Below, piece by piece: positions 44,739 through 53,816 of a stretch of 54,388 bases of DNA. Each line of letters starts with the position of its first letter. Within the stretch, counting starts at the first letter, position 1. The stretch is from assembly GCA_003241875.1 (NCBI GenBank), contig QBLU01000029.1:1-54388 (forward strand). The letters run 5' to 3'. This DNA comes from Alphaproteobacteria bacterium (GTDB taxonomy: Bacteria; Pseudomonadota; Alphaproteobacteria; Sphingomonadales; Sphingomonadaceae). The notes below the pieces were generated by a model that did no database searches, had not been told where the DNA came from, and saw only the letters and a list, made by a program, of their open reading frames with translations. Made by a program: the position numbers and the translations under genes.

Positions 44739-45689
44739 TTAGCCTTCGTCGTCGTAAATCGCCACTATCGGGTTTGAGGTGCTGCTCACCGCCGCACGGA
44801 ACATGCCGAGCGTGTTCAGCGACCAGCCGAAGCTGCCGTCGGCGCCGACGAAGATCACCCCGCCATCGCCATCCACGGCCTTCAGCTCGTGCTGCACGAC
44901 GATGTCCGCGGCATCCTGCGGGCGTTCGCCGAGCATGCGGATGCGGGCGCCGATCTCGTGTGCGGCGGCGAGGCGGATGAAATCCTCGCCGGATCCGGTG
45001 GCCGAGATCGCGACCGCCCGGTCATCGGCCCAGGTGCCGGCGCCGATCAGCGGCGAATCGCCGATGCGGCCCCAGCGCTTGCCGGTCAGCCCGCCGGTGG
45101 AGGTCGCCGCCGCCAGGTGCCCGGCGGCATCGCGTGCCACCGCACCGACGGTGCCGTATTTCAGCGACTTGTCGAACACCGATTCGCCCGCCGCTGCCGC
45201 AGCCTTCATTGCCTCCAGCGCCTGCCAGCGCTCGTCGACGCGGAACCAGCCGGGATCGATCTGCTCGACACCGTGTTCGACGGCGAAGCGGTCGGCGCCT
45301 TCGCGGGCCAGCAGCACATGCGGGCTGTGTGCCATGACTGCGCGCGCCAGGCTGACCGGGTTTTTTGTCCGCGTCACGCCGGCGACGGCACCCGCGGCCC
45401 GGGTCGCGCCGTCCATGATCGCCGCATCGAGCTCGTTGTGTCCCTCGGCGGTAAAGACTGCTCCGCGCCCGGCGTTGAAGCGCGGGTCGTCTTCCAGCGC
45501 GCGAACCGCCGCCTCGACGGCATCGACGGCGCTGCCGCCGGCCTCCAGCACAGCGCGGCCCGCCGTCAGCGCTGCCGCCAGCCCGGCACGATAGCCGGCG
45601 TCGTGCTCGGCATCGATGCCGGCGCGGGTCATGCGCCCGCAGCCGCCATGGATGACGAGGGCCCAGCCGGGCGTGGGTTGGTTGGTCAT
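44739..45689 (-). CDS. iaaA: Isoaspartyl peptidase / type III L-asparaginase
   Basis: A 316-residue Ntn-hydrolase precursor. The start WALVIHGGCG, the FNAGRGAVFT loop and the autocleavage site YGTVGAVARD with the nucleophile T180 are classic. It is cleaved into two subunits and then hydrolyses L-asparagine and isoaspartyl dipeptides. The ATG at 45689 has AGAGG upstream. It lies just downstream of tRNA-Met. Another amide-hydrolysing gene in a window already rich in them, though not linked to the LysR dyads. Confidence 0.92.
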   Translation of the reverse strand: MTNQPTPGWALVIHGGCGRMTRAGIDAEHDAGYRAGLAAALTAGRAVLEAGGSAVDAVEAAVRALEDDPRFNAGRGAVFTAEGHNELDAAIMDGATRAAGAVAGVTRTKNPVSLARAVMAHSPHVLLAREGADRFAVEHGVEQIDPGWFRVDERWQALEAMKAAAAAGESVFDKSLKYGTVGAVARDAAGHLAAATSTGGLTGKRWGRIGDSPLIGAGTWADDRAVAISATGSGEDFIRLAAAHEIGARIRMLGERPQDAADIVVQHELKAVDGDGGVIFVGADGSFGWSLNTLGMFRAAVSSTSNPIVAIYDDEG

Positions 45690-45752
45690 CGCCGCCTCTC
45701 GCCAGCCGGGCACCTGCGGGGCGCACGGGCTGGACTGGCGCGCGATCGCCCC

Positions 45753-45829
45753 TGGTAGCAGCGGGCAGATTTGAACTGCCGACCTCCGGGTTATGAATCC
45801 GGCGCTCTCACCAACTGAGCTACGCTGCC
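45753..45829 (-). tRNA. tRNA-Met (CAT anticodon), elongator type
   Basis: A 77-nt cloverleaf with encoded CCA. Acceptor GGCAGCG pairs with CGCTGCT, D arm GCTC/GAGC, loop TTCATAA with CAT, and T arm GGCAG/CTGCC. The anticodon stem closes with A31 opposite C39. It lacks the GGG/CCC anticodon stem of initiator tRNA. A lysidine tRNA-Ile also reads CAT, so identity between Met and Ile2 rests on overall resemblance. Confidence 0.9.
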
Positions 45830-45849
45830 ATGGGGTGCGGTGAGGCGCC

Positions 45850-45879
45850 CCTATAGTCGGGCGCGCGCCGGGGGGTCAA
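45850..45879 (-). promoter_or_regulatory. Sigma-70-type promoter of tRNA-Met
   Basis: On the minus strand TTGACC (45879-45874) and TATAGG (45855-45850) are 18 bases apart, giving transcription from about 45844, 15 bp before the tRNA. The -35 abuts the last codon of the DUF481 gene. Confidence 0.6.
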
Positions 45880-46764
45880 CTAGAACGCGTAGACGAGGGT
45901 GAAACGGCTGGTCGTGTCGGTGTTGTCGCGGCCGAACGGCGGGTTCGATTCGCTGTTGAACTGGAACGAGGCGCGGGCCGACAGGTCGCCGCCGAGCTTG
46001 GCGGTCAGCGCGGTGATCGACTGGAAGCTGGTGTTGAAACTGTCGTAGAACACCGTCGCATTCTCGGTGAATTCGGTGGTCGGGCTGATCACCCAGCGCA
46101 GATTGCCGGCACCGCGCACGGCAAAGGCGTTGCTGGTGACGCCGTCGGTAAAGCGCGTCTGCCGCAGCGCCGGGCCGGCCTCGACGGCGAGCTTGAAGCT
46201 GTCGCTGTTGATGATCCGATAGCCGATGCCCAGCGATTCGGCGAAGCGCCGGTTGAAGCCCGAAAACACGTCGCGTTCATAGGCCAGCGTCAGCAGCGCA
46301 TAAAGGTTGGGGCTGATGTTGTAGTTGCCCTCGTACCCGGCGAAAAAGCGTTCGCGCGTGGTGATGCCGTCCTGCCGCTGGTAGTCGACAAAGCCGCGCA
46401 GGCCGTGCTTCCACTTCAGGGTTTCCTTGGTCAGCGTCACGCCGACGGCGACGCCCCGGGTGCTGGTGTTGCCGCTGGTCAGAAAGGCGCCGGCTTCGCC
46501 CGATCCGCTCCAGCCGTCCATGAAGCCCTGGCTGGCTAGCTTTTCGGTGCGGGCGTCGGCCTGCGCCTTGTCCAGTGCCGCCACCCGCGCATCGATTTCG
46601 GCGGCCGACGCCGGGTTGGTCTTCTTTGCGATGTCGGCGATGGTCTTCAACTGGGCAGCGTCGCCGGCGGCCGCGTCGATCATGGCCGCAACGGCATCGG
46701 GGATCGGCGCGGCGCTGGCGGCCCCTGCCAGGGTGACGGACAGCAGGGCAATGGCGGTCTTCAT
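45880..46764 (-). CDS. DUF481 (YdiY-like) outer-membrane protein
   Basis: A 294-residue protein with a signal peptide ending ASAAPIP, a short helical stretch (residues 25-75), then a beta barrel: GEAGAFLTSGNTSTRGVAVGV, WKHGLRGFVDYQ, RFFAGYEGNYNI, and the last strand RFTLVYAF ending in Phe. DUF481 proteins form outer-membrane barrels of unknown function. The ATG at 46764 has GAGGACG upstream. It has its own start and is followed by the tRNA. Confidence 0.88.
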   Translation of the reverse strand: MKTAIALLSVTLAGAASAAPIPDAVAAMIDAAAGDAAQLKTIADIAKKTNPASAAEIDARVAALDKAQADARTEKLASQGFMDGWSGSGEAGAFLTSGNTSTRGVAVGVTLTKETLKWKHGLRGFVDYQRQDGITTRERFFAGYEGNYNISPNLYALLTLAYERDVFSGFNRRFAESLGIGYRIINSDSFKLAVEAGPALRQTRFTDGVTSNAFAVRGAGNLRWVISPTTEFTENATVFYDSFNTSFQSITALTAKLGGDLSARASFQFNSESNPPFGRDNTDTTSRFTLVYAF

Positions 46765-46893
46765 GGTCGTGACGTCCTCGCGATGTCGTTCCGGTCATGA
46801 TACGAGAAAAGTCGTTACGCGATTGCGGCAAACTGGACAATTGCCCGCCGCGGCCCTGTCATTTTGCGCCGGCCTGGGGCAGAAGGCGGCGCC

Positions 46894-47817
46894 ATGAGCC
46901 GTGCCGATATCCAGCCGATTCCCCTCCAGCTCGTCGACAGCGACCTGGACGCCGCCGCGGCGGCGTTCGGCGATGCCTTTGCCCGCACCGGTTTTGCCGT
47001 CGTGTCGGACCATGGCATCCCGCAGCCGCTGATCGATCGCGCGCTGGCCGCCACCCGCGCGTTCTTCGCGCTGCCCGAGGCGGTGAAGGCCGCCTATGTC
47101 GTCCCCGGCGGCGGCGGCCAGCGCGGGCTGACGCCGTTCGGGGTCGAAGCCGCCAAGGGTGCCGAGACTTCGGACCTCAAGGAATTCTGGCACGTCGGGC
47201 GCACGCTGCCGCCGGGGCATCGCTTTGCCGCCATCATGCCGGACAATCTGTGGCCGGCGGAGGTCGCGGAATTCGAACCCGCCGTGCAGGCGCTGTACGA
47301 CGCGCTCGACGGCGCCGGCCGGCGCATGCTGCGCGCCATTGCCGTTCACCTGGGCCTGGCGCCCGATTTCTTCGACGATCCGGTGGCCGACGGCAATTCC
47401 ATCCTGCGCCTGCTGCATTATCCGCCCGTGCAGGCGGCGCGGGCCGGGGCGATCCGCGCGGGAGCGCACGAGGACATCAACGTCATCACCCTGCTGCTGG
47501 GTGCGGAGGAGGCCGGGTTGCAACTGCTGACCCGCGACGGCGAATGGCACGATATCGCCGCGCCCGCGGGCAGCCTCGTCTGCAACATCGGCGACATGCT
47601 GCAGCGGCTGACCGGCGGCCGGCTGCCGTCGACCACTCACCGCGTCGTCAATCCGTCGCCCGAACGCGCGGCCTTCCCGCGCTATTCGACGCCGTTCTTC
47701 CTGCATTTCCGGCCCGATTACCGCATCGAGACGATGCCGGGCGGCAACCGCGACTGGCCGGCGATCACCGCCGACGAATTCCTGCGCGAACGGCTGCGCG
47801 AGATCAAACTGCTGTAA
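46894..47817 (+). CDS. 2-oxoglutarate/Fe(II)-dependent oxygenase, isopenicillin N synthase-like
   Basis: A 307-residue cytoplasmic enzyme. The iron triad is H192, D194 (AHEDIN) and H249 (STTHR), and RYST (263-266) binds 2-oxoglutarate. The N-terminal FARTGFAVVSDHGIP is the usual DIOX_N domain. The ATG at 46894 has AAGG upstream. Substrates of this family are varied; nothing nearby names one. An alkaline phosphatase gene follows 47 bp downstream. Confidence 0.88.
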   Translation: MSRADIQPIPLQLVDSDLDAAAAAFGDAFARTGFAVVSDHGIPQPLIDRALAATRAFFALPEAVKAAYVVPGGGGQRGLTPFGVEAAKGAETSDLKEFWHVGRTLPPGHRFAAIMPDNLWPAEVAEFEPAVQALYDALDGAGRRMLRAIAVHLGLAPDFFDDPVADGNSILRLLHYPPVQAARAGAIRAGAHEDINVITLLLGAEEAGLQLLTRDGEWHDIAAPAGSLVCNIGDMLQRLTGGRLPSTTHRVVNPSPERAAFPRYSTPFFLHFRPDYRIETMPGGNRDWPAITADEFLRERLREIKLL

Positions 47818-47864
47818 CAATCGCGGCCGACAGGGTCGTGGCAATCAATTACCGGAGACCGACG

Positions 47865-49358
47865 ATGCGCACCCTGCTGACGGCCCTGATGCTCGGTGTC
47901 GCCGCACCCGTGCTGGCGGCGCCGGTGCTCGATACGCCGGTCAAGGACGTCTATTGGGCCGACGGCCGGGCCCAGGTCGCGGCGCGGCTGAAGGCGGTCA
48001 ACCGGCCGAAGCGGGCAAGGAACGTCATCCTGATGATCGGCGACGGCATGGGCATCGCCACCATCACCGCGGCGCGCATCTATGACGGGCAGAACCCCGG
48101 GCCCGGCCAGCCCCGGCGCAGCGGCGAGGAGAACAGCCTGGCGTTTGAGGCGCTGCCGCATGTCGCGCTGGTCAAGACCTACAACACCAACGCCCAGGTC
48201 GGAGACAGCGCCGGCACCGCCAGCGCGATGAACACCGGCATCAAGACCGATATCGGCGTCATCAACTTCGGTCCCGACCAGGATGCAGCGGCCTGCGCGA
48301 CACCTGCCGCGCTGCCGCGCAGCTTTGCCGAAATCGCCAAGGCGCAGGGCATGGCGGTCGGCGTGGTGACGACGACCCGGGTCACCCATGCCACGCCGGC
48401 CGCGGTGTTCGGCCATGTTCCCAATCGCAACTGGGAAGGTGCCGACCGCGCCTATCCGGCCGCCGATCGCGCAGCGGGCTGTGCCGACCTTGCCACCCAG
48501 CTCGTCGACTTCAAGCCCGGCGGCGGCCTCGACCTGGTGCTCGGCGGCGGCCGCGCCCGCTTCCTGCCGACAGCCGCCAAGGGGATGCGCGACGATGGCG
48601 TCGACCTGGTCGCCAGATGGCAGCAGCGCCACCCCGATGGCCGCTATGTCGCCGACGCGGCGGCGTTCCGCGCCCTCGATCCCAAGGCGGCGGGCCCGGT
48701 GCTCGGCCTGCTCGCCAACGACCATCTCAGTTACGAGGCCGATCGCGATCCGGCGCAGGAGCCCGGCCTCGTCGACCTCGCCAAATTCGCCGTGGCCCGG
48801 ATGCAGGCGGCGACCCGCGGCAAGCCCGGCTATTACCTGATGATCGAGGGCGGGCGCATCGACCATGCCCATCACGCCACCAATCCCTATCGGGCGCTGA
48901 CCGACGCGCAGCAGTTCTCGCGGGCCGTCGCTGCCGTGCTCGCGTCCGTCGATCTCGACGACACGCTGGTGCTGGTCACCGCCGATCACAGCCATGTCAT
49001 GACGATGGCCGGCTATCCGGCGCGCGGCAACGACATCCTTGGCTATCTGAAGAACGTCAAGGGCGGCGAATCCGAAGGGCCGGCCGGGCCGGAGGGTGCC
49101 GCGCTCGACGACGAGAAGCGGCCGATGACGACGCTCAGCTATGCCAACGGCCCGCGCGCTGCGCCCACCCTGTCGCACATGCTGGCGCCGACCGAAAAGA
49201 ACTATTTGGCCAGCAAGCTGCACGGCACCGGCGGCGAAACCCATGGCGGCGAGGATGTCGCCCTGTTCGCCGACGGCCCCGCCTCCAACCTCGTCGGCGG
49301 CGTCATCGAGCAGAACGTCATCTTCCACATCATGGCGGAGGCACTGGGCTGGCGCTAG
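47865..49358 (+). CDS. Exported alkaline phosphatase
   Basis: A 497-residue protein with signal peptide ending LAAP (about residue 20). VILMIGDGMG (D60, metal) and GDSAGTASAMNTG with Ser115 as the phosphoserine nucleophile are the alkaline phosphatase signature; the DSAGTA form is like the animal enzymes. Further ligands appear in IDHAHH, TADHSH and ETHGGED. It releases phosphate from esters in the periplasm or outside. The ATG at 47865 has GGAG upstream. It lies in the same direction as the oxygenase gene, perhaps on one transcript. Confidence 0.92.
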   Translation: MRTLLTALMLGVAAPVLAAPVLDTPVKDVYWADGRAQVAARLKAVNRPKRARNVILMIGDGMGIATITAARIYDGQNPGPGQPRRSGEENSLAFEALPHVALVKTYNTNAQVGDSAGTASAMNTGIKTDIGVINFGPDQDAAACATPAALPRSFAEIAKAQGMAVGVVTTTRVTHATPAAVFGHVPNRNWEGADRAYPAADRAAGCADLATQLVDFKPGGGLDLVLGGGRARFLPTAAKGMRDDGVDLVARWQQRHPDGRYVADAAAFRALDPKAAGPVLGLLANDHLSYEADRDPAQEPGLVDLAKFAVARMQAATRGKPGYYLMIEGGRIDHAHHATNPYRALTDAQQFSRAVAAVLASVDLDDTLVLVTADHSHVMTMAGYPARGNDILGYLKNVKGGESEGPAGPEGAALDDEKRPMTTLSYANGPRAAPTLSHMLAPTEKNYLASKLHGTGGETHGGEDVALFADGPASNLVGGVIEQNVIFHIMAEALGWR

Positions 49359-49381
49359 CAGCGAGTGCCTTCGACGGGATT

Positions 49382-49457
49382 CGCTCAGGCTGAGCTTGCC
49401 CCAGTCCCTGCATGCACCGCCCTGCGAGCCGGCTTCGACAAGCTCAGCCTGAGCGGG
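49382..49457. repeat. Inverted repeat after alkaline phosphatase gene
   Basis: CGCTCAGGCTGAGCTTG (49382-49398) is inverse to 49439-49455. The sequence is a Sphingomonadales-type intergenic palindrome. It can form a hairpin just after the phosphatase gene and may end its transcript. The gap 49359-49683 (325 bp) contains no gene. Confidence 0.6.
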
Positions 49458-49597
49458 CATCGTGGTTCAACCAGGCTGAAAGCGATCCGGAATCGATCGC
49501 GATGGGGCGTTGCCGATTGCCTGGACTGCAATCGACCTGGACCTGCTTTCAGTTCAGCTCAACCACAAAGCCCGCTCAGGCTGAGCTTGTCGAAGCC
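49431..49597. repeat. 167-bp unit with 27-bp perfect inverted ends (MITE-like)
   Basis: The 27 bases at 49431-49457 (ggcttcgacaag to gcggg) are repeated exactly in inverse at 49571-49597. The interior has a second imperfect inverted pair (GTGGTT..CTGAAAGC against GCTTTCAG..AACCAC), so the whole could fold into one long stem. No clear target duplication was found. A non-mobile repeat is as likely. Confidence 0.55.
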
Positions 49598-49642
49598 GTG
49601 TCGCGGGGCGCCTGAGCTTGTCGAAGCCGTGTCGCAGGGCGC
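49581..49642. repeat. 31-bp tandem direct repeat (two copies)
   Basis: 49581-49611 and 49612-49642 match at 30 of 31 positions (ctgagcttgtcgaagc onwards; a G to A difference at base 25). It begins inside the right inverted end of the 167-bp unit, so the duplication arose there. Confidence 0.8.
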
Positions 49643-49683
49643 TTGAGCGGATCAATTCGAATGTAACCAACCATCGCTCGCGA

Positions 49684-49800
49684 TCAGGCGCTCGACAGCG
49701 CGACCGCGGCGATCACGCCGGAGACAACGCCGACCAGCAGGCCGGCAATCCAGAAGATCCGGCCGGGTCCGGCCGTCGGGGGCATATTGTCTGCAGCCAT
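49684..49800 (-). CDS. 38-residue single-span membrane protein
   Basis: The ATG at 49800 follows GGTGGATCG at good distance. The product has a short polar start (MAADNMPPTAGPGR) and one hydrophobic segment (IFWIAGLLVGVVSGVIAAVAL), then SSA and stop. No family recognised, but the ribosome site and clear membrane segment support it. It lies downstream of truA on the same strand with a 121-bp gap. Confidence 0.55.
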   Translation of the reverse strand: MAADNMPPTAGPGRIFWIAGLLVGVVSGVIAAVALSSA

Positions 49801-49921
49801 CTGCGATCCACCCTCTGGCCGGTCTCGGTGCCGGTCCTTCGCCGATGGCCAAGCAAATATCGTGCCACATTCGCAACGACCGCGAAGCGCCTGTATTCGC
49901 GGCAGCCGGCGCCGGCGGTCG

Positions 49922-50689
49922 TCAGCCCGGTGTAAAGCCTGCCGACATTTCGGGATAATGCGCCGCCCGAAACGTCAGCCCGTCGGGCGGCGCGTTCAGC
50001 CCCAGCGCGGTGCGGTCGCGGGCCGCCAGCGCCGCCGCCAGGTCGTCGGCCGACCAGCGACCCTGGCCGACAAGCTTGAGGCAGCCCGTCATCGATCGCA
50101 CCTGGTGGTGGAGGAACGATCGCGCCGCCGTCTCGATGATGACGTTTTCCCCCTCGCGCCGCACGCTGATCCGGTCGAGCGACTTGACCGGCGATCGCGA
50201 CTGGCAATGCGCAGAGCGGAAGGTGGTGAAATCATGCTGGCCGACGAGCTGCTGGGCCGCGGCGTGCATGGCATCGGCATCGAGCGGCGCCGGCACCCGC
50301 CACGCCAGCCCCGCCTGCCAGGTCAGCGAGGCGCGGCGATTGACGATGACATAGCGGTACGATCGCCCGATGCAGTCGAAGCGGGCGTGAAACCCCGGCG
50401 CCACGACACAATCGAGGATGGCGACGGGCAACGGCCGCAGCGCCGCGTTGATCGCTTCCTTCAGCCGGAATGGCGTCATCGGTCGCTCGAGATCGAAATG
50501 CGCCACCATCGCATCGGCATGGACGCCGGCATCGGTGCGGCCGGCGCCGTGGACCGCCAGCGTCTCCCCGGTCAGCCGGTGGATCGCCGCCTCGATGGCG
50601 CCCTGCACGCTGGCGCCGATGGTCTGGCGCTGCCAGCCGACAAAGGGCCGGCCATCATATTCGATGCTGACGCGAAAGCGCGTCGTCAT
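49922..50689 (-). CDS. truA: tRNA pseudouridine38-40 synthase TruA
   Basis: A 255-residue enzyme. [13 protein letters not shown] at the start and [11 protein letters not shown] with the catalytic Asp53 are diagnostic; [13 protein letters not shown] follows in the C-terminal half. It makes pseudouridine at positions 38-40 of the tRNA anticodon arm. The ATG at 50689 overlaps the fmt stop by four bases (ATGA), so the two are coupled. The open frame further upstream is antisense-like read-through. Confidence 0.96.
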   Translation of the reverse strand: MTTRFRVSIEYDGRPFVGWQRQTIGASVQGAIEAAIHRLTGETLAVHGAGRTDAGVHADAMVAHFDLERPMTPFRLKEAINAALRPLPVAILDCVVAPGFHARFDCIGRSYRYVIVNRRASLTWQAGLAWRVPAPLDADAMHAAAQQLVGQHDFTTFRSAHCQSRSPVKSLDRISVRREGENVIIETAARSFLHHQVRSMTGCLKLVGQGRWSADDLAAALAARDRTALGLNAPPDGLTFRAAHYPEMSAGFTPG

Positions 50690-51618
50690 GCAGCGCCCGT
50701 GCCGTCGACGATGGTGCCGTCGGCGATGGCCCAGCCGTTCAGCGCGTCGCGGACCGGCATGGCGGGCTTGCCGGCGCGCTGGATGATGGTCGGCTGCAGG
50801 ATGCCGTCGCCGGTACCGATGGCGAGCCCGGCGGCGTCGCGGCGGATGACGCCGGCGGGGAGCGCCCCGGCCGGCGTACAAGGCAGGGCGGTCGCGGCAA
50901 GGATCTTCACGCGCTCGCCGGCCAGCTCGACGAACGCCCCGGGGGCCGGGTTGTAGGCGCGGACGGCACGCTCCAGCGCCACCGCGCCGAGCTGGAAATC
51001 AAGCCGCGCCTCGGCCTTGCTGATCTTGGCGGCGTGGGTGGCCTCGGCGTCCGGCTGCGGCGTCCCCGCCAGTGCTCTGGCCAGCGCAGTGACCAGCATC
51101 TCGGCCCCCATGCGGGCGAGTTCGCCGGTCAGATCGCCGGCGGTCTTGCCGGCGATCGGCGTCGCGGCCTTCAGGATCATCGGGCCGGTGTCGAGCCCGG
51201 CCTCCATGCGCATGATGGTGACGCCGGTCTGGGCATCGCCGGCGAGGATGGCGCGCTGGATCGGCGCCGCCCCGCGCCAGCGCGGCAGCAGCGACGCGTG
51301 GATATTGATGCAGCCGAGCGCCGGCGCGTCGAGCACCGCCTGGGGCAGGATCAGGCCATAGGCGGCAACGACGGCGATGTCGGCGCCCAGCAGGGCCAGT
51401 TCGGTCTGCGCATCGGGATCGCGCAGCGTGCGCGGGGTGCGGACCGCTATGCTTAGCGCCTCGGCGGCAAGATGCACCGCCGATTTCTGCAGCGCCTTGC
51501 CGCGGTTGGCCGGCTGCGGCGCGCGGGTATAGGCCGCGACGACATTGTGGCCGGCAGCCACGAGAGCCTGCAACGCCGGCACCGCGAACGGCGGCGTGCC
51601 CATGAAGATGATCCGCAT
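50686..51618 (-). CDS. fmt: Methionyl-tRNA formyltransferase
   Basis: A 310-residue enzyme. [16 protein letters not shown] at the start, [19 protein letters not shown] (catalytic N105, H107) and GLDTGPM (D143) mark the formyltransferase domain, and an OB-fold C-terminal domain follows. It formylates initiator Met-tRNA. The ATG at 51618 has no clear ribosome site. truA follows with a 4-bp overlap. No def gene is in the window. Confidence 0.97.
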   Translation of the reverse strand: MRIIFMGTPPFAVPALQALVAAGHNVVAAYTRAPQPANRGKALQKSAVHLAAEALSIAVRTPRTLRDPDAQTELALLGADIAVVAAYGLILPQAVLDAPALGCINIHASLLPRWRGAAPIQRAILAGDAQTGVTIMRMEAGLDTGPMILKAATPIAGKTAGDLTGELARMGAEMLVTALARALAGTPQPDAEATHAAKISKAEARLDFQLGAVALERAVRAYNPAPGAFVELAGERVKILAATALPCTPAGALPAGVIRRDAAGLAIGTGDGILQPTIIQRAGKPAMPVRDALNGWAIADGTIVDGTGAA

Positions 51619-51660
51619 GGGCGCTGGCTAATGCGAAACGCGTCGGGTGGAAAGCGGAAT

Positions 51661-51752
51661 GCACGGTCATCCCGGGCTTGACCCGGGACCCAGCTGTCTT
51701 CCTTTGCCAGCCAAGAAAACTGGGTCCCGGGTCAAGCCCGGGACGACCGTGC
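51661..51752. terminator. 33-bp inverted repeat between pal and fmt
   Basis: Arms 51661-51693 and 51720-51752 pair over 33 bases with one mismatch and a 26-nt loop. The core GGTCATCCCGGGCTTGACC is an alphaproteobacterial intergenic repeat. It lies just after the pal stop, so it probably ends the tol-pal transcript. The sequence is also a dispersed repeat. Confidence 0.65.
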
Positions 51753-51755
51753 GGC

Positions 51756-52313
51756 TCAACCGGCGCTGGCGACCACGCTGACGGCGCGGCGGTTCTGGGC
51801 CCACGAGCTCTCGTCGCTGCCCTCGACCGACGGGCGTTCCTTGCCATAGCTGATCGTCGTCATGCGATTGGTATCGACACCCTGCGCGGCAAGGAAGTTC
51901 TTGGCGGCGGTGGCGCGGCGGTCGCCGAGCGCGAGGTTGTATTCGCGGGTGCCGCGCTCATCGGCATGGCCTTCGACGGTGATGCGGATCTGCGGATAGC
52001 GCGCCAGCCATTCGGCCTGCTTCCCGAGGATGGTGCGTGCCTCCTCGTCGAATTCATAGCTGTCATACTGGAACAGCACATGGTCCGATCCGGACTGGGC
52101 GGCGAAATCGGCGGCCGAGCCCGGGACGTTGGCGTTGCCGACATTCGACGGCGGCGGCACGTTGTTGTTGCCGGCGTTGGGATCGATGCCAGGCTGCACC
52201 GGGGTCGTCGCGCTCGGCGGCGGCGGCGGCAGGTCCTTCTTCTTGGTGGCGCAGGCCGAAACGCCCAGCGCCAGCGCGGCAATCAGGGGCAGGGTGAGCG
52301 AACGATTGGCCAT
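51756..52313 (-). CDS. pal: Peptidoglycan-associated lipoprotein Pal
   Basis: A 185-residue outer-membrane lipoprotein. The lipobox VSAC (Cys21) follows a signal peptide; a Pro/Asn-rich linker (21-70) leads to an OmpA-like domain with VLFQYDSYEFDEEA and EGHADERGTREYNLALGDRRA, where Asp118 and the following Arg bind diaminopimelate. It links outer membrane and peptidoglycan with TolB. The ATG at 52313 has AAGGAAG upstream. It comes after tolB (128-bp gap). Confidence 0.97.
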   Translation of the reverse strand: MANRSLTLPLIAALALGVSACATKKKDLPPPPPSATTPVQPGIDPNAGNNNVPPPSNVGNANVPGSAADFAAQSGSDHVLFQYDSYEFDEEARTILGKQAEWLARYPQIRITVEGHADERGTREYNLALGDRRATAAKNFLAAQGVDTNRMTTISYGKERPSVEGSDESSWAQNRRAVSVVASAG

Positions 52314-52441
52314 CGGTATCTTCCTTCTCGAAACACGGCCCCCACCGAGGCCTTTCTAGCTGCAATACTGGTTAAGGCAACACCACCGCTTCGGTTCCGT
52401 TACGGCGACGAATATCCCGAATTCAGGGCAATAGAGGCCGT

Positions 52442-53755
52442 TCAGGGCAACAGCGGAGACCACGCGGGGTCGGAGCCGTCGAGCGGCGTCGGCACCTTGC
52501 GCTCGTTCTGCCCCGACAGGTCGACCGACCACAGGTCGACCGGCCCGCCGCGTGCCGACCGGAAGAACAGGATGACCCGGCCGTTGGGCGACCATGTCGG
52601 GCCCTCGTCCTGATAGGCGTTGGTGAGCAGCCGCTCGCCCGAGCCGTCGGGCTTCATGACGCCGACCGAAAAGCGGCCGCCGCCCATGCGGGTAAAGGCG
52701 ATCAGGTCGCCGCGCGGGCTCCACACCGGCGTCGCGGCGCGGCCGTCGCCGAAACTGATGCGCTGCTGGCCCGAGCCATCGGCATTCATCACGTAAAGCT
52801 GCTGGCTGCCGCCGCGATCGCTTTCGAAGACGATGCGGCTGCCGTCGGGCGAATAGCTCGGCGCCGTGTCGATGCCGGCCTGGCTGGTCAGCCGGGTCAG
52901 CCGCCGGCTGCCGATATCGAGCCGGAAGATGTCGGTATTGCCGCCGGTCGACATCGAGAAGATCAGGTTCGACCCGTCGGGCGAAAACCGCGGCGCAAAG
53001 CTCATGTTGGGAAAATCGCCGATCGCCTGCTGGCGGCCCGACCCGAGCGTATACAGCCAGACCCGCGGGCGGTTGCCCTCGAACGACATATAGGTGATCG
53101 TCTGCTGGTTCGGCGCAAAGCGCGGCGTCAGCACCAGGTTCTGGCCCGACGTCAGGAACCGGTGCCCGGCGCCATCCTGGTCCATCACCGCCAGCCGCTT
53201 GATGCGCTTGGTCTTGCGGCCGGTTTCCGAGACATAGACGATGCGGCTGTCGAAATAGCCGGTTTCGCCGGTCAGCCGCGAATATACGAGATCGGCGCAT
53301 TTGTGCGCGGCGCGGCGCCAGCCGGCGGCGGTGGTGACGAAACCGTTGCGCGCCAGCTCTTCGGCCGAAAACACGTCATAGGCATAGCAGCCGACGGTGA
53401 TGCCGCCATCCGGGTTGGCAGTGACGGTGCCGGTGACCAGCGCCTGCGCCGCCACGGTCCGCCAGCTGGCGAACTGCGGGCGCAGCACGTCGGCCGGGGT
53501 GACGCTGGTCGTGAACGCCGCCGGATCGACCGGCCGGAACAGCCCGGAGGATTTCAGGTCGTTGGAAATCACCTGCGCCACCTGCGCGCCGAGCGCCGCG
53601 GTGCTGCCCGCCTCGGTATTCGCCGCCGCCGGCGTGGCAAAGGCCGGCACCGCAATCGGCAGCGGCTGGGCAATGCCGGAATTGATATCGACCCGGATCG
53701 GGGCAGCGAAAGCCGGGGCAGCGAGGGCGAGGGCGGCGAGAAACAGGATACGCAT
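52442..53755 (-). CDS. tolB: Tol-Pal system periplasmic protein TolB
   Basis: A 437-residue periplasmic protein. The signal peptide ends AFAAP; the N-terminal domain (to about 150) has [17 protein letters not shown]; then a six-bladed propeller with [53 protein letters not shown] and [12 protein letters not shown]. It connects TolA to Pal in cell division and membrane constriction. The ATG at 53755 has AAGGACC upstream. Confidence 0.97.
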   Translation of the reverse strand: MRILFLAALALAAPAFAAPIRVDINSGIAQPLPIAVPAFATPAAANTEAGSTAALGAQVAQVISNDLKSSGLFRPVDPAAFTTSVTPADVLRPQFASWRTVAAQALVTGTVTANPDGGITVGCYAYDVFSAEELARNGFVTTAAGWRRAAHKCADLVYSRLTGETGYFDSRIVYVSETGRKTKRIKRLAVMDQDGAGHRFLTSGQNLVLTPRFAPNQQTITYMSFEGNRPRVWLYTLGSGRQQAIGDFPNMSFAPRFSPDGSNLIFSMSTGGNTDIFRLDIGSRRLTRLTSQAGIDTAPSYSPDGSRIVFESDRGGSQQLYVMNADGSGQQRISFGDGRAATPVWSPRGDLIAFTRMGGGRFSVGVMKPDGSGERLLTNAYQDEGPTWSPNGRVILFFRSARGGPVDLWSVDLSGQNERKVPTPLDGSDPAWSPLLP

Positions 53756-53795
53756 GGGAAGGTCCTTAGCAGCGGTTTGCAGCCCGGGGGAAGTC

Positions 53796-53813
53796 CTCCC
53801 CCTCAGGGGGGAG
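53796..53813. terminator. Hairpin between tolA and tolB
   Basis: CTCCCCC (53796-53802) and GGGGGAG (53807-53813) pair over seven bases with a 4-nt loop, just after the tolA stop. There is no T-run, so it is at most a partial attenuator inside the tol operon. Confidence 0.3.
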
Positions 53814-53816
53814 TCA

